From positions 1-56,080 of the forward strand of contig CABVRZ010000030.1 in the NCBI GenBank assembly GCA_902500775.1: a stretch of DNA of 56,080 bases, in the 5' to 3' direction. This document shows, one piece after another, positions 1 through 7,047 of the stretch. This DNA is from an uncultured Nitrospira sp. (GTDB taxonomy: Bacteria > Nitrospirota > Nitrospiria > Nitrospirales > Nitrospiraceae). The notes beneath the pieces are model-generated. The model was given only the letters and a program-made list of their open reading frames with translations, was not told where the DNA came from and searched no databases. Made by a program: the position numbers and the translations under genes. Within the stretch, counting starts at the first letter, position 1. Every line of letters begins with the position of its first letter.

Positions 1-833
1 CCCCCGATTTTTGCCTTATCGCCGTGTGCTAAGGTGGCGTAGGCGAATACGTCATAAACCTTCACTGTCCGCTGCCGGTCATCCGTGAAGTAGAAGTACG
101 AGGTGCAGAAGAATTTCCCGAACTGCCACCACAGTACGTACACGAGTGACGAGGCAAACGCCGAGAAGAAGGCCGAGATCATGGTGCTGTGCCCACCGAA
201 GGTACGCAGCGACCCCACCTCGATCATGCGGATGTACTCAGGCGTCCCGGTCCGGACATACATGAAGCCCATGTAGTCGGCCCACGAGAGCAACGAGCCA
301 TCGACCACCAGCGGCGTGTGGCTATAGCCAAAGATCGGCCAGTTGCTCGGATAGAACAGAATGGCGTACATCCAGGCGCCGATCACCGCCGTCAAGGTCC
401 AGTTCCTCGTCAGCAACAGCGTGATGTCCAAGACCAACGCGCTCGGAAGCAGCGTCGCCGGCATGACGAAGTTCGGTGGATAATTCGACCACCACCACCA
501 CGAGGTATAGACGGCAATCCACTTCCCAAAGCCCAGCGCCAGAATCGTAATCGTCGCGCCGAACGGCTGCCGATAGTTCACCCAATTGTAATACTGCAGG
601 GCCGCACAAAAGGTAATGGTCGTAATCGGCGTGACGATCGGCCACCATTGCCGATCCTTCCAGTCCAACCAGAAGTCCCAGTCGCCACACAACAACGCGG
701 TATGCATGTGAAAGGTCCCGACGATCGTGATGAACAAAATCGGGATAAAATAAATGTGATCAATATGCCGTGACATTGCCACCCCTTCCGGCGGCAATTT
801 CGAGGCCTTGATGATTTCATCGGTTCTAAACAT
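1..833 (-). CDS. amoA: Ammonia monooxygenase subunit A (AmoA), 3' end cut off by window edge
   Basis: Reading from the ATG at 833 to the left edge gives about 277 residues with no stop, so only the last few residues are missing. The translation begins [17 protein letters not shown] and contains the aromatic-rich membrane segments typical of AmoA/PmoA (for example [14 protein letters not shown], then [16 protein letters not shown], and [14 protein letters not shown] near the end). AmoA is a membrane subunit of the copper enzyme that oxidises ammonia to hydroxylamine in the cytoplasmic or intracytoplasmic membrane. A GGAGGA Shine-Dalgarno lies at 842-847, about 8 bases before the start. amoC lies directly upstream on the same strand, which is the standard amoCAB order, so amoB is expected beyond the window. 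Similarity to beta-proteobacterial AmoA is high in the family, so the assignment to comammox Nitrospira rests on the neighbours as well. PmoA is the alternative, but the Nitrospira-like context argues for AmoA. Confidence 0.95.
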   Translation of the reverse strand, partial: MFRTDEIIKASKLPPEGVAMSRHIDHIYFIPILFITIVGTFHMHTALLCGDWDFWLDWKDRQWWPIVTPITTITFCAALQYYNWVNYRQPFGATITILALGFGKWIAVYTSWWWWSNYPPNFVMPATLLPSALVLDITLLLTRNWTLTAVIGAWMYAILFYPSNWPIFGYSHTPLVVDGSLLSWADYMGFMYVRTGTPEYIRMIEVGSLRTFGGHSTMISAFFSAFASSLVYVLWWQFGKFFCTSYFYFTDDRQRTVKVYDVFAYATLAHGDKAKIG

Positions 834-895
834 AACTGACATCCTCCGTCATTCCAGCCGACCAGAAGCGGCCTAGAGACTCATCCCTATCGCGA

Positions 896-918
896 ATCTC
901 CAGACCAGCCTCTGAGAT
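896..918 (-). other. Stem-loop in the amoC-amoA intergenic region
   Basis: On the minus strand ATCTC and AGA pair with TCT and GAGAT across a GGCTGG loop, with one bulged base. It lies between the amoC stop (956) and the amoA ribosome binding site. There is no T-run, so it does not look like a strong intrinsic terminator. A role as an RNA processing or stabilising structure between the two cistrons is possible but is inference. Confidence 0.35.
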
Positions 919-955
919 CGACCAATGATACATGTGGATCACTGATCAGCGCTGC

Positions 956-1774
956 TTAGTACACGCTCTGGCTCTTGGCGTTCTGCACCTGGGCCGGGAA
1001 CGGATCCAAGATGCTCTTCGGCGCGTTGTTCCAGATCACGTCCGCCAGATTCGACATCCGGCTCACGATCTGCGCGGCTACGCCGCCCGCCGCCCCGAAC
1101 AACCCGCACCAGCCCAACGTCACAAAGCCCCAGTGCAACGGCGCCGCAAACAGCTCATCCACAAACCAGAACGCATGGCCCCACTCGTTGAGCCCCACGT
1201 TCGGCAGAATGAACATCGGCCCCACCACCGCCGCCACCAACGGGAACGACGTCGCTTGGCTATACAGCGGCAACCGCGTCTGCGCATACAGGTAGCTCGA
1301 CACGCCGCACGTAATGTACAGCGGGAACGTCCCGTAGAACGCCACAATGTGGCTCGCCGTGAAGCTCGTGTCCCGGATGATCACCTGGTGCCACGCCGCA
1401 TCCTGCTCCAACGTGTAGCTCCCCGCGTAGTACACGCCCCAGATGTAGCACACCAACCAGCCCATCCAGTAAAAGTACCGCTTCAGCTCCAGCTTCGGGT
1501 CCAGATTCGCCAGGTTCCGATCCCGGGTCGTCCAGATCCAGCCGATCGACACGGCAAAGAACAGGGCATTCGCCACAATATTAAACCGCCACAGCCCCAT
1601 CCACACCGACTCAAACTCCGGGGTCATCGAATCCAGCCCATGCGAATACCCGAAGGTCCGCTGGTACACCACCCAAAACACCCCGATCGCCAACATCGCA
1701 AACCAGCCGATCTTCACCGGCTTCGAATCGTACCACTGCGAGACATCGTATCCTCGCTCACTTGATGCTGCCAT
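956..1774 (-). CDS. amoC: Ammonia monooxygenase subunit C (AmoC)
   Basis: A 272-residue polytopic membrane protein, the normal length for AmoC. It has the N-terminal [11 protein letters not shown] segment, about six hydrophobic helices, and the conserved metal-site helix [17 protein letters not shown] with the Asp and His residues that bind copper in the AmoC/PmoC family. The late motif [18 protein letters not shown] is also typical. AmoC is an integral subunit of the ammonia monooxygenase complex and now the favoured site of catalysis by analogy with PmoC. The start at 1774 has an ideal AAGGAGGT at 1781-1788. It is followed after 122 bases by amoA. Nitrospira comammox genomes often carry extra amoC copies, but this one is the operon copy. 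Confidence 0.96.
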   Translation of the reverse strand: MAASSERGYDVSQWYDSKPVKIGWFAMLAIGVFWVVYQRTFGYSHGLDSMTPEFESVWMGLWRFNIVANALFFAVSIGWIWTTRDRNLANLDPKLELKRYFYWMGWLVCYIWGVYYAGSYTLEQDAAWHQVIIRDTSFTASHIVAFYGTFPLYITCGVSSYLYAQTRLPLYSQATSFPLVAAVVGPMFILPNVGLNEWGHAFWFVDELFAAPLHWGFVTLGWCGLFGAAGGVAAQIVSRMSNLADVIWNNAPKSILDPFPAQVQNAKSQSVY

Positions 1775-1836
1775 GATGCAACCTCCTTGTTAGATCTCTC
1801 ACATGCGTAGGTCGACACGTTTCAGGTGACCTCTCG

Positions 1837-1865
1837 ATTGAAGAAGAGCCGATTCGATGTATCAA
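1837..1865 (-). promoter_or_regulatory. Candidate sigma-70 promoter upstream of amoC
   Basis: On the minus strand TTGATA (1860-1865) and TTCAAT (1837-1842) are separated by 17 bases, about 60 bases before the amoC start. The -10 match is weak. The 269-base gap upstream of amoC also holds a GTGCC/GGCAC hairpin and a GACC/GGTC hairpin around 1945-1980, which could be regulatory. This is pattern matching only. Confidence 0.25.
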
Positions 1866-2043
1866 CATGACGCCAACCTCGGGTCTTCTTCGGATGCCAC
1901 CACAAACCTCCTTTCGCAGGACCCTTCGCAGCCTGTCTCATACTTAGCAAGACCTCACGGTCTGTGCCATAAGGCACATGCCTAAGGTCGAGACGGAAAT
2001 TCCCTTGGAATGGATGCAACAAGAAATGAGAAAATGAAGACCG

Positions 2044-2691
2044 TTACTCAGAGGAAGGCGTGAGACCGTGGGCGAGCGCGTACTTTGTCAATTCAGCGGT
2101 GGTATGGAGGCCCAGCTGCTCCATCAACTTGGTCTTGTGATACTCGATCGTCTTGGGAGAGAGCCCAAGCGTTGACGCGATTTCCTTGAGTGTCAGTCCC
2201 TCGGCCACAAGCTGTAAAATCTCTCGTTGGCGCATCGGTAAGCGATCATGGCCGTCAGGGTCCGGCGCCGTGTCCGCGATCGCGGCATGGATCAGATCCT
2301 TGGCAATCAACGACGTGATGTAATAATTGCCCTGCGTCACCGCTTCAAGAGCCTGTACCAGCTCGGATCCCGCCGACCGTTTCAGCAGATAGGCTGAGGC
2401 TCCGGCCTTGAAGGCCTGAGTGACATAGTCCTGATCCGCATGCACCGTCACAAAAATCAATCCTGGTCGGGGAACCATCTTTCGCAACCGACGCGCCGCA
2501 TCGAGACCATTCAGTTTGGGCATCGAAATATCCAAGACCACAATATCCGGCTGCAAGCGTTCCGCTGCATCCAGCAAGGCACGACCATCCTCTACGGAGC
2601 CAACGACCTGACAATGTTCTTCCAGCAGCTTTTTGAACCCTTCCAGCACTAAGGCGTGGTCATCCGCCAAGAGTACGCGAGGCTTGCTCAT
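2044..2691 (-). CDS. NarL/FixJ-type response regulator
   Basis: 215 residues. The receiver domain occupies roughly residues 1-125 with the acidic pair D10/D11 and the phosphorylated aspartate at D54 (VVLDISMPKLNG). A LuxR-type helix-turn-helix lies at about 150-205 (MRQREILQLVAEGLTLKEIA then LSPKTIEYHKTKLMEQLG). It acts as a cytoplasmic DNA-binding regulator phosphorylated by the kinase encoded just upstream. Its ATG overlaps the kinase stop by four bases (ATGA), so the two are translationally coupled. amoC follows 269 bases downstream on the same strand. The target genes are unknown, and control of amoCA is a positional guess. Confidence 0.93.
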   Translation of the reverse strand: MSKPRVLLADDHALVLEGFKKLLEEHCQVVGSVEDGRALLDAAERLQPDIVVLDISMPKLNGLDAARRLRKMVPRPGLIFVTVHADQDYVTQAFKAGASAYLLKRSAGSELVQALEAVTQGNYYITSLIAKDLIHAAIADTAPDPDGHDRLPMRQREILQLVAEGLTLKEIASTLGLSPKTIEYHKTKLMEQLGLHTTAELTKYALAHGLTPSSE

Positions 2692-3773
2692 ACAGACTCC
2701 TGTGTGAACGGCACCCAGGCACGGATACCTGTTCCTTCACCCGGTGCCGAGTCTATCGTGAAAGTCCCGGCAACTAAAGCGACCCGTTCCTTCATACTCA
2801 ACAACCCGAGGCTGTCTCGCCGACCACCGTCATGATTCACGTCAAATCCCACTCCGTCGTCTCGTATCAGAAGCTGCAACCCGTCTCGCACTCGCATCAG
2901 CTCGACCAGCACCGTTTGTGCCCTCGCATGGCGAGCAATGTTGGCCAACCCTTCCTGTGTCACACGGTACAAGCATGTGACAACGTCCTGCGCCAGGTGC
3001 TGCGGGATATCCTTGCTGATGAACCGGGCATCGAGACCGGTACGGCTCTGAAAATCATCGATGAGACGTCGGAGCGCAATGGGCAAACCCAAATCATCAA
3101 GGATGGACGGATGAAACTGATGGGCGAGACGACGAACGCTTTCCGACAGTTCGACGATACGATCCTGAATGCTGCGCACCGTACGGACCGTCCCGACGGC
3201 CGCGTGTGAGAGCTGCCGCTCCAACATTTCGATGTCGATCGACAAGAGCGCCAGTCGTTGATTGATATCGTCGTGCAGATCGCGTGAGATTCGTCGTCGT
3301 TCCTCTTCCTGAAGGCGAAGCAGTTGAGCGGCAAGCATGCGCAGATCCCGTCGGTTGGCCTCCAGCGACTGTTCCGTGTCAATTCGTTTCGAGACCTCAC
3401 TGACGAGTGCGTTGTTGACGGCCATTAACTCTTCGCTGCGTGCGTGCAAGCGCGCGGCCCAGCCTTTATCGAGCCGCTGAAGCTCTTCTTCGCGCTCTCG
3501 ACGTTGCAAAACATACCAAACCGGCAGCCCGATCAACGCCATGCCAAACACCCGAATCATGACGGCCTTCCACACTGATTCATCGGACGTGCGAGGTGAG
3601 AATGTGGTGACATTTTCATGTGCGCCTTCTGTGAGGGTCTCCAGCTCGAAGGGCGTCGATAGTTGATGAGGAACGAGCGTCAGGAAATGCTGCGCCACTT
3701 CAGTATAAAAATGGAGCAGCAGGGCAGCGATACCCGCTGCAAGAACCCCCGTTCGCACTCGAGATGCAGGCAT
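2688..3773 (-). CDS. NarL-family sensor histidine kinase (HisKA_3 type)
   Basis: 361 residues. Two membrane segments (about 9-25 and 71-90) flank a short periplasmic loop of roughly 45 residues with no recognisable ligand domain. A coiled linker is followed by the HisKA_3 motif RRRISRDLHDDINQRL with the phosphorylatable His at about 167. The HATPase domain has an N-box (TQEGLANIARHARA), a G1 box (IRDDGVGFD) and GLGLLSMKERV. It phosphorylates the partner regulator at 2044-2691. AGAGGA precedes the ATG at a workable distance. The gene starts 168 bases after the TolC-like gene. The periplasmic loop is too short for a classic PAS or Cache sensor, so it may sense through the membrane or a partner protein. 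Confidence 0.92.
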   Translation of the reverse strand: MPASRVRTGVLAAGIAALLLHFYTEVAQHFLTLVPHQLSTPFELETLTEGAHENVTTFSPRTSDESVWKAVMIRVFGMALIGLPVWYVLQRREREEELQRLDKGWAARLHARSEELMAVNNALVSEVSKRIDTEQSLEANRRDLRMLAAQLLRLQEEERRRISRDLHDDINQRLALLSIDIEMLERQLSHAAVGTVRTVRSIQDRIVELSESVRRLAHQFHPSILDDLGLPIALRRLIDDFQSRTGLDARFISKDIPQHLAQDVVTCLYRVTQEGLANIARHARAQTVLVELMRVRDGLQLLIRDDGVGFDVNHDGGRRDSLGLLSMKERVALVAGTFTIDSAPGEGTGIRAWVPFTQESV

Positions 3774-3941
3774 AAGCCAATCCTCTACCAGGAATTATCC
3801 ACCTTCGAAGGTGGATCAATCAAGACACAGCTGCACCGTCTCAGTGCAGACCAGCGCGCCAATAGGACCGGTATCGAAAGCGGCAAGGACCGTCGGGAGC
3901 ATAGCGGCAAAAATGCCGCAGGCGGACTTTTCAGCATTCCG

Positions 3942-5315
3942 CTAGTTCAATGTCTGCAAACTCCCGGTCGAACGAGCGAGATTGATGCGGGCGGCATTCA
4001 GCTGAAAGAGCGCATTCACAAGGTTTTCTCTCGCACGGGCGACAGCCGAGAGTCCATTCGTCAGTTCAAAGTGGCTGGCAGAAGTGATAACGGCATAACG
4101 CTCACGAGCAAGATTGAGCTCCTTCGTTGCCATCTGGAGACCGGCCTGGGCGATCCCTACCTGTTCTTTTGCCGCCGTTAGTGCGGCCAGCCCATCATGA
4201 ACCTCCATGGCGACTTGGTTGAGCACCGACTTCAGCCGAAGTGTCTCTTGTTGCCATTGGCTTCGTGCCTGCGCAATACGGCCTTCACGTTGCGCGCCAT
4301 CAAAGATGGGAATCTGAAGAATCAACGCCATGCTGTACGTATCGAGGGTATTATTCCAGCGATTGCCCACCAGACCATAGTCACCCTGAGCCACCAGAGA
4401 CGGGACCCGCTCCCCCGTCATGGAGGAATAGCTCAATTCTGACGCTCTGACCCGAGTGTACTGCGCCTGCACCTCAGGACGTCGACTGAGTGCCTCGTCC
4501 ACAGCCTGCTGCGATCTCGGAACGTTCGGCACATCCATGAGCCACTCATCCGTCAGTGCCACGGGGATACTCATCGGTAACGCAAGCAGATTAATCAGGC
4601 TAAATTTGGCATGATCAAGCTCATACCCCGCCGAGGAACGCTGTTGCCGCTCCGCCGCCAGCTGCGCTTCCAGCCTTGCAATTTCGAGCCCTGTGGCCAG
4701 ACCTCCACGCTGTCGTTGTCTGATCGTCCCAAGCAACTCAGTCATGATCTGCTGATTCAACTCATGCGCTTTGATTGTGGCCATGGCTTTCAGGCCTTCC
4801 ATGTAGACCAGGGCCACACTGGCCATCGTGTCAAGCTTCTTGGCTTCCGCCTCCTGTTCAGTCATCTGTAATGATTGCCGCGAGGCCCGCCACCGTTGAA
4901 TCAAGCTGAGACTGAACAGATTTTGCGTCGCACTGATCCGGGCATCAAAAATACTGAAAGGATCAGTACGCACGGGGGAAAGGCCAATAGTCCCAAGGAA
5001 TTGTGTCCGCTTACTCTGTCGAACATCGGCGGACAGATTCGGCAACATCGCTCCCAATTGTGTCTGCACCTGGCCTTTCGCTTCTTGAATCCGTTCCTTG
5101 TACAGCAACACTTCAGGGTTGTTGTCGGCAGCGGCCAATAAGGCCTCACGTAACGTCAACGAGAGCGTCGGCGACGGAATCAACTGACCAGGATACCCCT
5201 CCTCCCCCGCCCAAACCGCACTCGTCGTAGCCACAACGGCAACGATGGCCAAACCGAGCACTCCAGACCGCTCATGGAGACACAGTTTCTCTTGTGCCCC
5301 TCTCTTATCTTTCAC
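3942..5315 (-). CDS. TolC-family outer membrane efflux/secretion protein
   Basis: 457 residues, starting at a GTG with a GAGAGGTGAAAG ribosome binding region. The hydrophobic N-terminal stretch (LGLAIVAVVATTSAVWA) fits a signal peptide. The remainder shows two outer membrane efflux repeats: LTLREALLAAADNNPEVLLYKERI early, and a second half with long amphipathic helices (QVAMEVHDGLAALTAAKEQV, then LTNGLSAVARARENLVNALF). TolC-like proteins form the trimeric outer membrane channel of type I secretion systems. It is the last gene of the locus, 61 bases after the HlyD-like gene, so it is very likely the channel used by the two upstream ABC/HlyD pairs. The gap before it holds a CT-rich tract and a small GGCG-TA-CGCC palindrome. 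Confidence 0.9.
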   Translation of the reverse strand: MKDKRGAQEKLCLHERSGVLGLAIVAVVATTSAVWAGEEGYPGQLIPSPTLSLTLREALLAAADNNPEVLLYKERIQEAKGQVQTQLGAMLPNLSADVRQSKRTQFLGTIGLSPVRTDPFSIFDARISATQNLFSLSLIQRWRASRQSLQMTEQEAEAKKLDTMASVALVYMEGLKAMATIKAHELNQQIMTELLGTIRQRQRGGLATGLEIARLEAQLAAERQQRSSAGYELDHAKFSLINLLALPMSIPVALTDEWLMDVPNVPRSQQAVDEALSRRPEVQAQYTRVRASELSYSSMTGERVPSLVAQGDYGLVGNRWNNTLDTYSMALILQIPIFDGAQREGRIAQARSQWQQETLRLKSVLNQVAMEVHDGLAALTAAKEQVGIAQAGLQMATKELNLARERYAVITSASHFELTNGLSAVARARENLVNALFQLNAARINLARSTGSLQTLN

Positions 5316-5376
5316 CTTTCACCTCTCACATTTCACTTCTTCCTCACCTCTGACACCTCACGGCGTACGCCGCTCG

Positions 5377-6771
5377 CTACCGCTCCCTCAGACTCTCTTG
5401 CACCGATTTGAGCAATGGACTCAGCAGATATTCGATGATCCGGCGCTGGCCAGTCTTGATCTCAACCACGACTGCCATACCCGGGGAAAGATTCACCTGT
5501 TTCCCTTCGATGTGGATCACGGATCGATTCATACTGACTCTGATGGGATAGACCAGCCCGACCTTTTCAACCGGCGCGGCATCATCGGAAACTGTCAACA
5601 CATGGCCTGGAATGGTCCCATACAAGGTGAACTGAAACGTTTCAACCTTGATTTCGACCGGCTGCCCTTCCTGCACAAACCCGACATCCCTATTTTCTAC
5701 CTGCGCCTCTACCTCTACGGGATGCTCACGCGGCACGACGATGAGCAACTGCTGAGCCGGCGTCACGACGCCGCCGACCGTATGGACGGCCAGTTGCTGT
5801 ACCACACCATCGATCGGTGAAGTGAGGCGCTGCAAGTCGGCCTTCTGCCCAGCCTTCGCCACCTCTTGAGAAAGAGACGCCGCTTTCGTTTCAAGCGTGG
5901 ACAGTTCCGCCTGTTTCATCTGCTGGAATTCCGACATCATGGCTCGATCATGTTTCTCGGCCTCTGCGAGTGCCGCCTGATCTTGCCGAAGCTTCTTCTT
6001 TTGTCCGGCAAGTTCCTGCGCCTTGTCGATGCGCTGCCCTTCGGCCTGAAGGAAATCCATCTTGGTCACGGCCTCATGTTCTAGTAACTTCTTGTAGGCC
6101 TCAGCTCGTTCAACCTCCATCGGTACCGTGGCTTCCAGACGAAGGATATTCTCGTTGGTTTGCTCGACGACCGCCCGACGTTGGTCCACGAGGTGCTGAG
6201 CTGCGGCCACCTTGGCCTGGTACTCTGCCAGCTGATCACGTAACAACTGTTGTTGCAGTACGACGTACGCTTGATCGGCGTCATCGGGCACCACAAAGGT
6301 AGACTGGCCTTTGATCAAGGCCCGAAGCCGAGCGGCATCCACTTTCGCCGCACGCTGTTCGTTCGAAGCCCGGTCACGATCGGCCCGATTGAGCGTGGCA
6401 TCTAACTCGATCAGCAGATCGCCCCGTTGAACCGTCTGTCCATCCTGTACATGGATGGCAGCGATCACACCGGTTTCGTACGGCTGAATGATCTTGGAGT
6501 AGCCGCTGGGGATGATCTTGCCCTGCGCAGTCGCGACAATATCGATCCTGCCGAATGAGGCCCACAACAGCGCCGCAGTCAAGGCCGCGACGATTGCCCA
6601 GATGAGCGCACGACCGATCGGCGAGGGCGGAGCGTGTTGGATTTCCAATACCGCCGGCAAAAACTCTGAGGCCCGTCCAAGCGGAACGACCGTGCCGGAC
6701 GGCTGGCGTGATTCAGCCTGCCATGCCGCCTTCCACATCGTCCAATGTCGTGACAGCGCTCCGAACATCAT
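5377..6771 (-). CDS. HlyD-family type I secretion adaptor, copy 1
   Basis: 464 residues. A cytoplasmic N-terminus is followed by one membrane helix at about 56-74, a biotinyl-lipoyl-like segment (GVIAAIHVQDGQTVQRGDLLIELDATL), a long coiled-coil hairpin rich in Gln, Ala, Glu and Lys (about 110-310), and a beta-barrel C-terminal part (TSPIDGVVQQLAVHTVGGVV, then GMAVVVEIKTGQRRIIEYLLSPLL). The C-terminal motif is typical of HlyD/LapC adaptors that link an inner-membrane ABC exporter to TolC. Its length equals that of copy 2 (9936-11330) and the two align along their whole length, so they are duplicates. A GGGG(AAACG) ribosome binding site precedes the ATG pair. Confidence 0.93.
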   Translation of the reverse strand: MMFGALSRHWTMWKAAWQAESRQPSGTVVPLGRASEFLPAVLEIQHAPPSPIGRALIWAIVAALTAALLWASFGRIDIVATAQGKIIPSGYSKIIQPYETGVIAAIHVQDGQTVQRGDLLIELDATLNRADRDRASNEQRAAKVDAARLRALIKGQSTFVVPDDADQAYVVLQQQLLRDQLAEYQAKVAAAQHLVDQRRAVVEQTNENILRLEATVPMEVERAEAYKKLLEHEAVTKMDFLQAEGQRIDKAQELAGQKKKLRQDQAALAEAEKHDRAMMSEFQQMKQAELSTLETKAASLSQEVAKAGQKADLQRLTSPIDGVVQQLAVHTVGGVVTPAQQLLIVVPREHPVEVEAQVENRDVGFVQEGQPVEIKVETFQFTLYGTIPGHVLTVSDDAAPVEKVGLVYPIRVSMNRSVIHIEGKQVNLSPGMAVVVEIKTGQRRIIEYLLSPLLKSVQESLRER

Positions 6772-6859
6772 CGTTTCCCCAGGTTTTCGTTGACTATCAG
6801 TGTGTTGACAGCCCCTGTTCGCTTAATAAATGAATCTGTACACGTATGGCGGCCGACCA

Positions 6860-7047
6860 CATTCGGATGCCCCGCAGGCTGCTCAAAAAGGCCGTCCAGC
6901 AAGACTGCAGCGAGGGAAGAAACGAGTCATAGGTTTTTTTCACCCGCCCACCCATCGCCTGTGTGAACAGGCGTTTGCCCTGGCCGTACGGGGAGCCTCT
7001 GAACGACGCGAGAACGCCGCTGGCAGTCTTTGTCAACGGCCTGCTGT
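6860..7047. repeat. Probable interspersed intergenic element between hlyD1 and ABC1
   Basis: The 276-base gap between the ABC transporter and the HlyD gene contains a block starting near GCAGGCTGCTCAAAAAGGC, with a T-tract at about 6934-6940. From memory, blocks with this opening recur in Nitrospira genomes between genes and are often mis-called as short ORFs. Only one copy is present in this window, so its repeat status cannot be shown here. The open frame across it (6797-7036, minus) has no known domain and I treat it as non-coding. Confidence 0.35.

Noticed and set aside
932-1765. Long plus-strand open frames opposite amoC and other genes (for example 932-1765)
   Set aside because: Shadow frames of strongly biased GC-rich coding sequence; no homology pattern or start signal.
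1822-2022. 66-codon minus-strand frame upstream of amoC, with an internal 39-codon version (MRQAAKGPAKGG...)
   Set aside because: Weak start signals and no known family; it overlaps a structured leader, so I treat it as non-coding.
6797-7036. 79-codon minus-strand frame between HlyD1 and ABC1
   Set aside because: Composition and position suggest an intergenic element often mis-annotated as a small protein.
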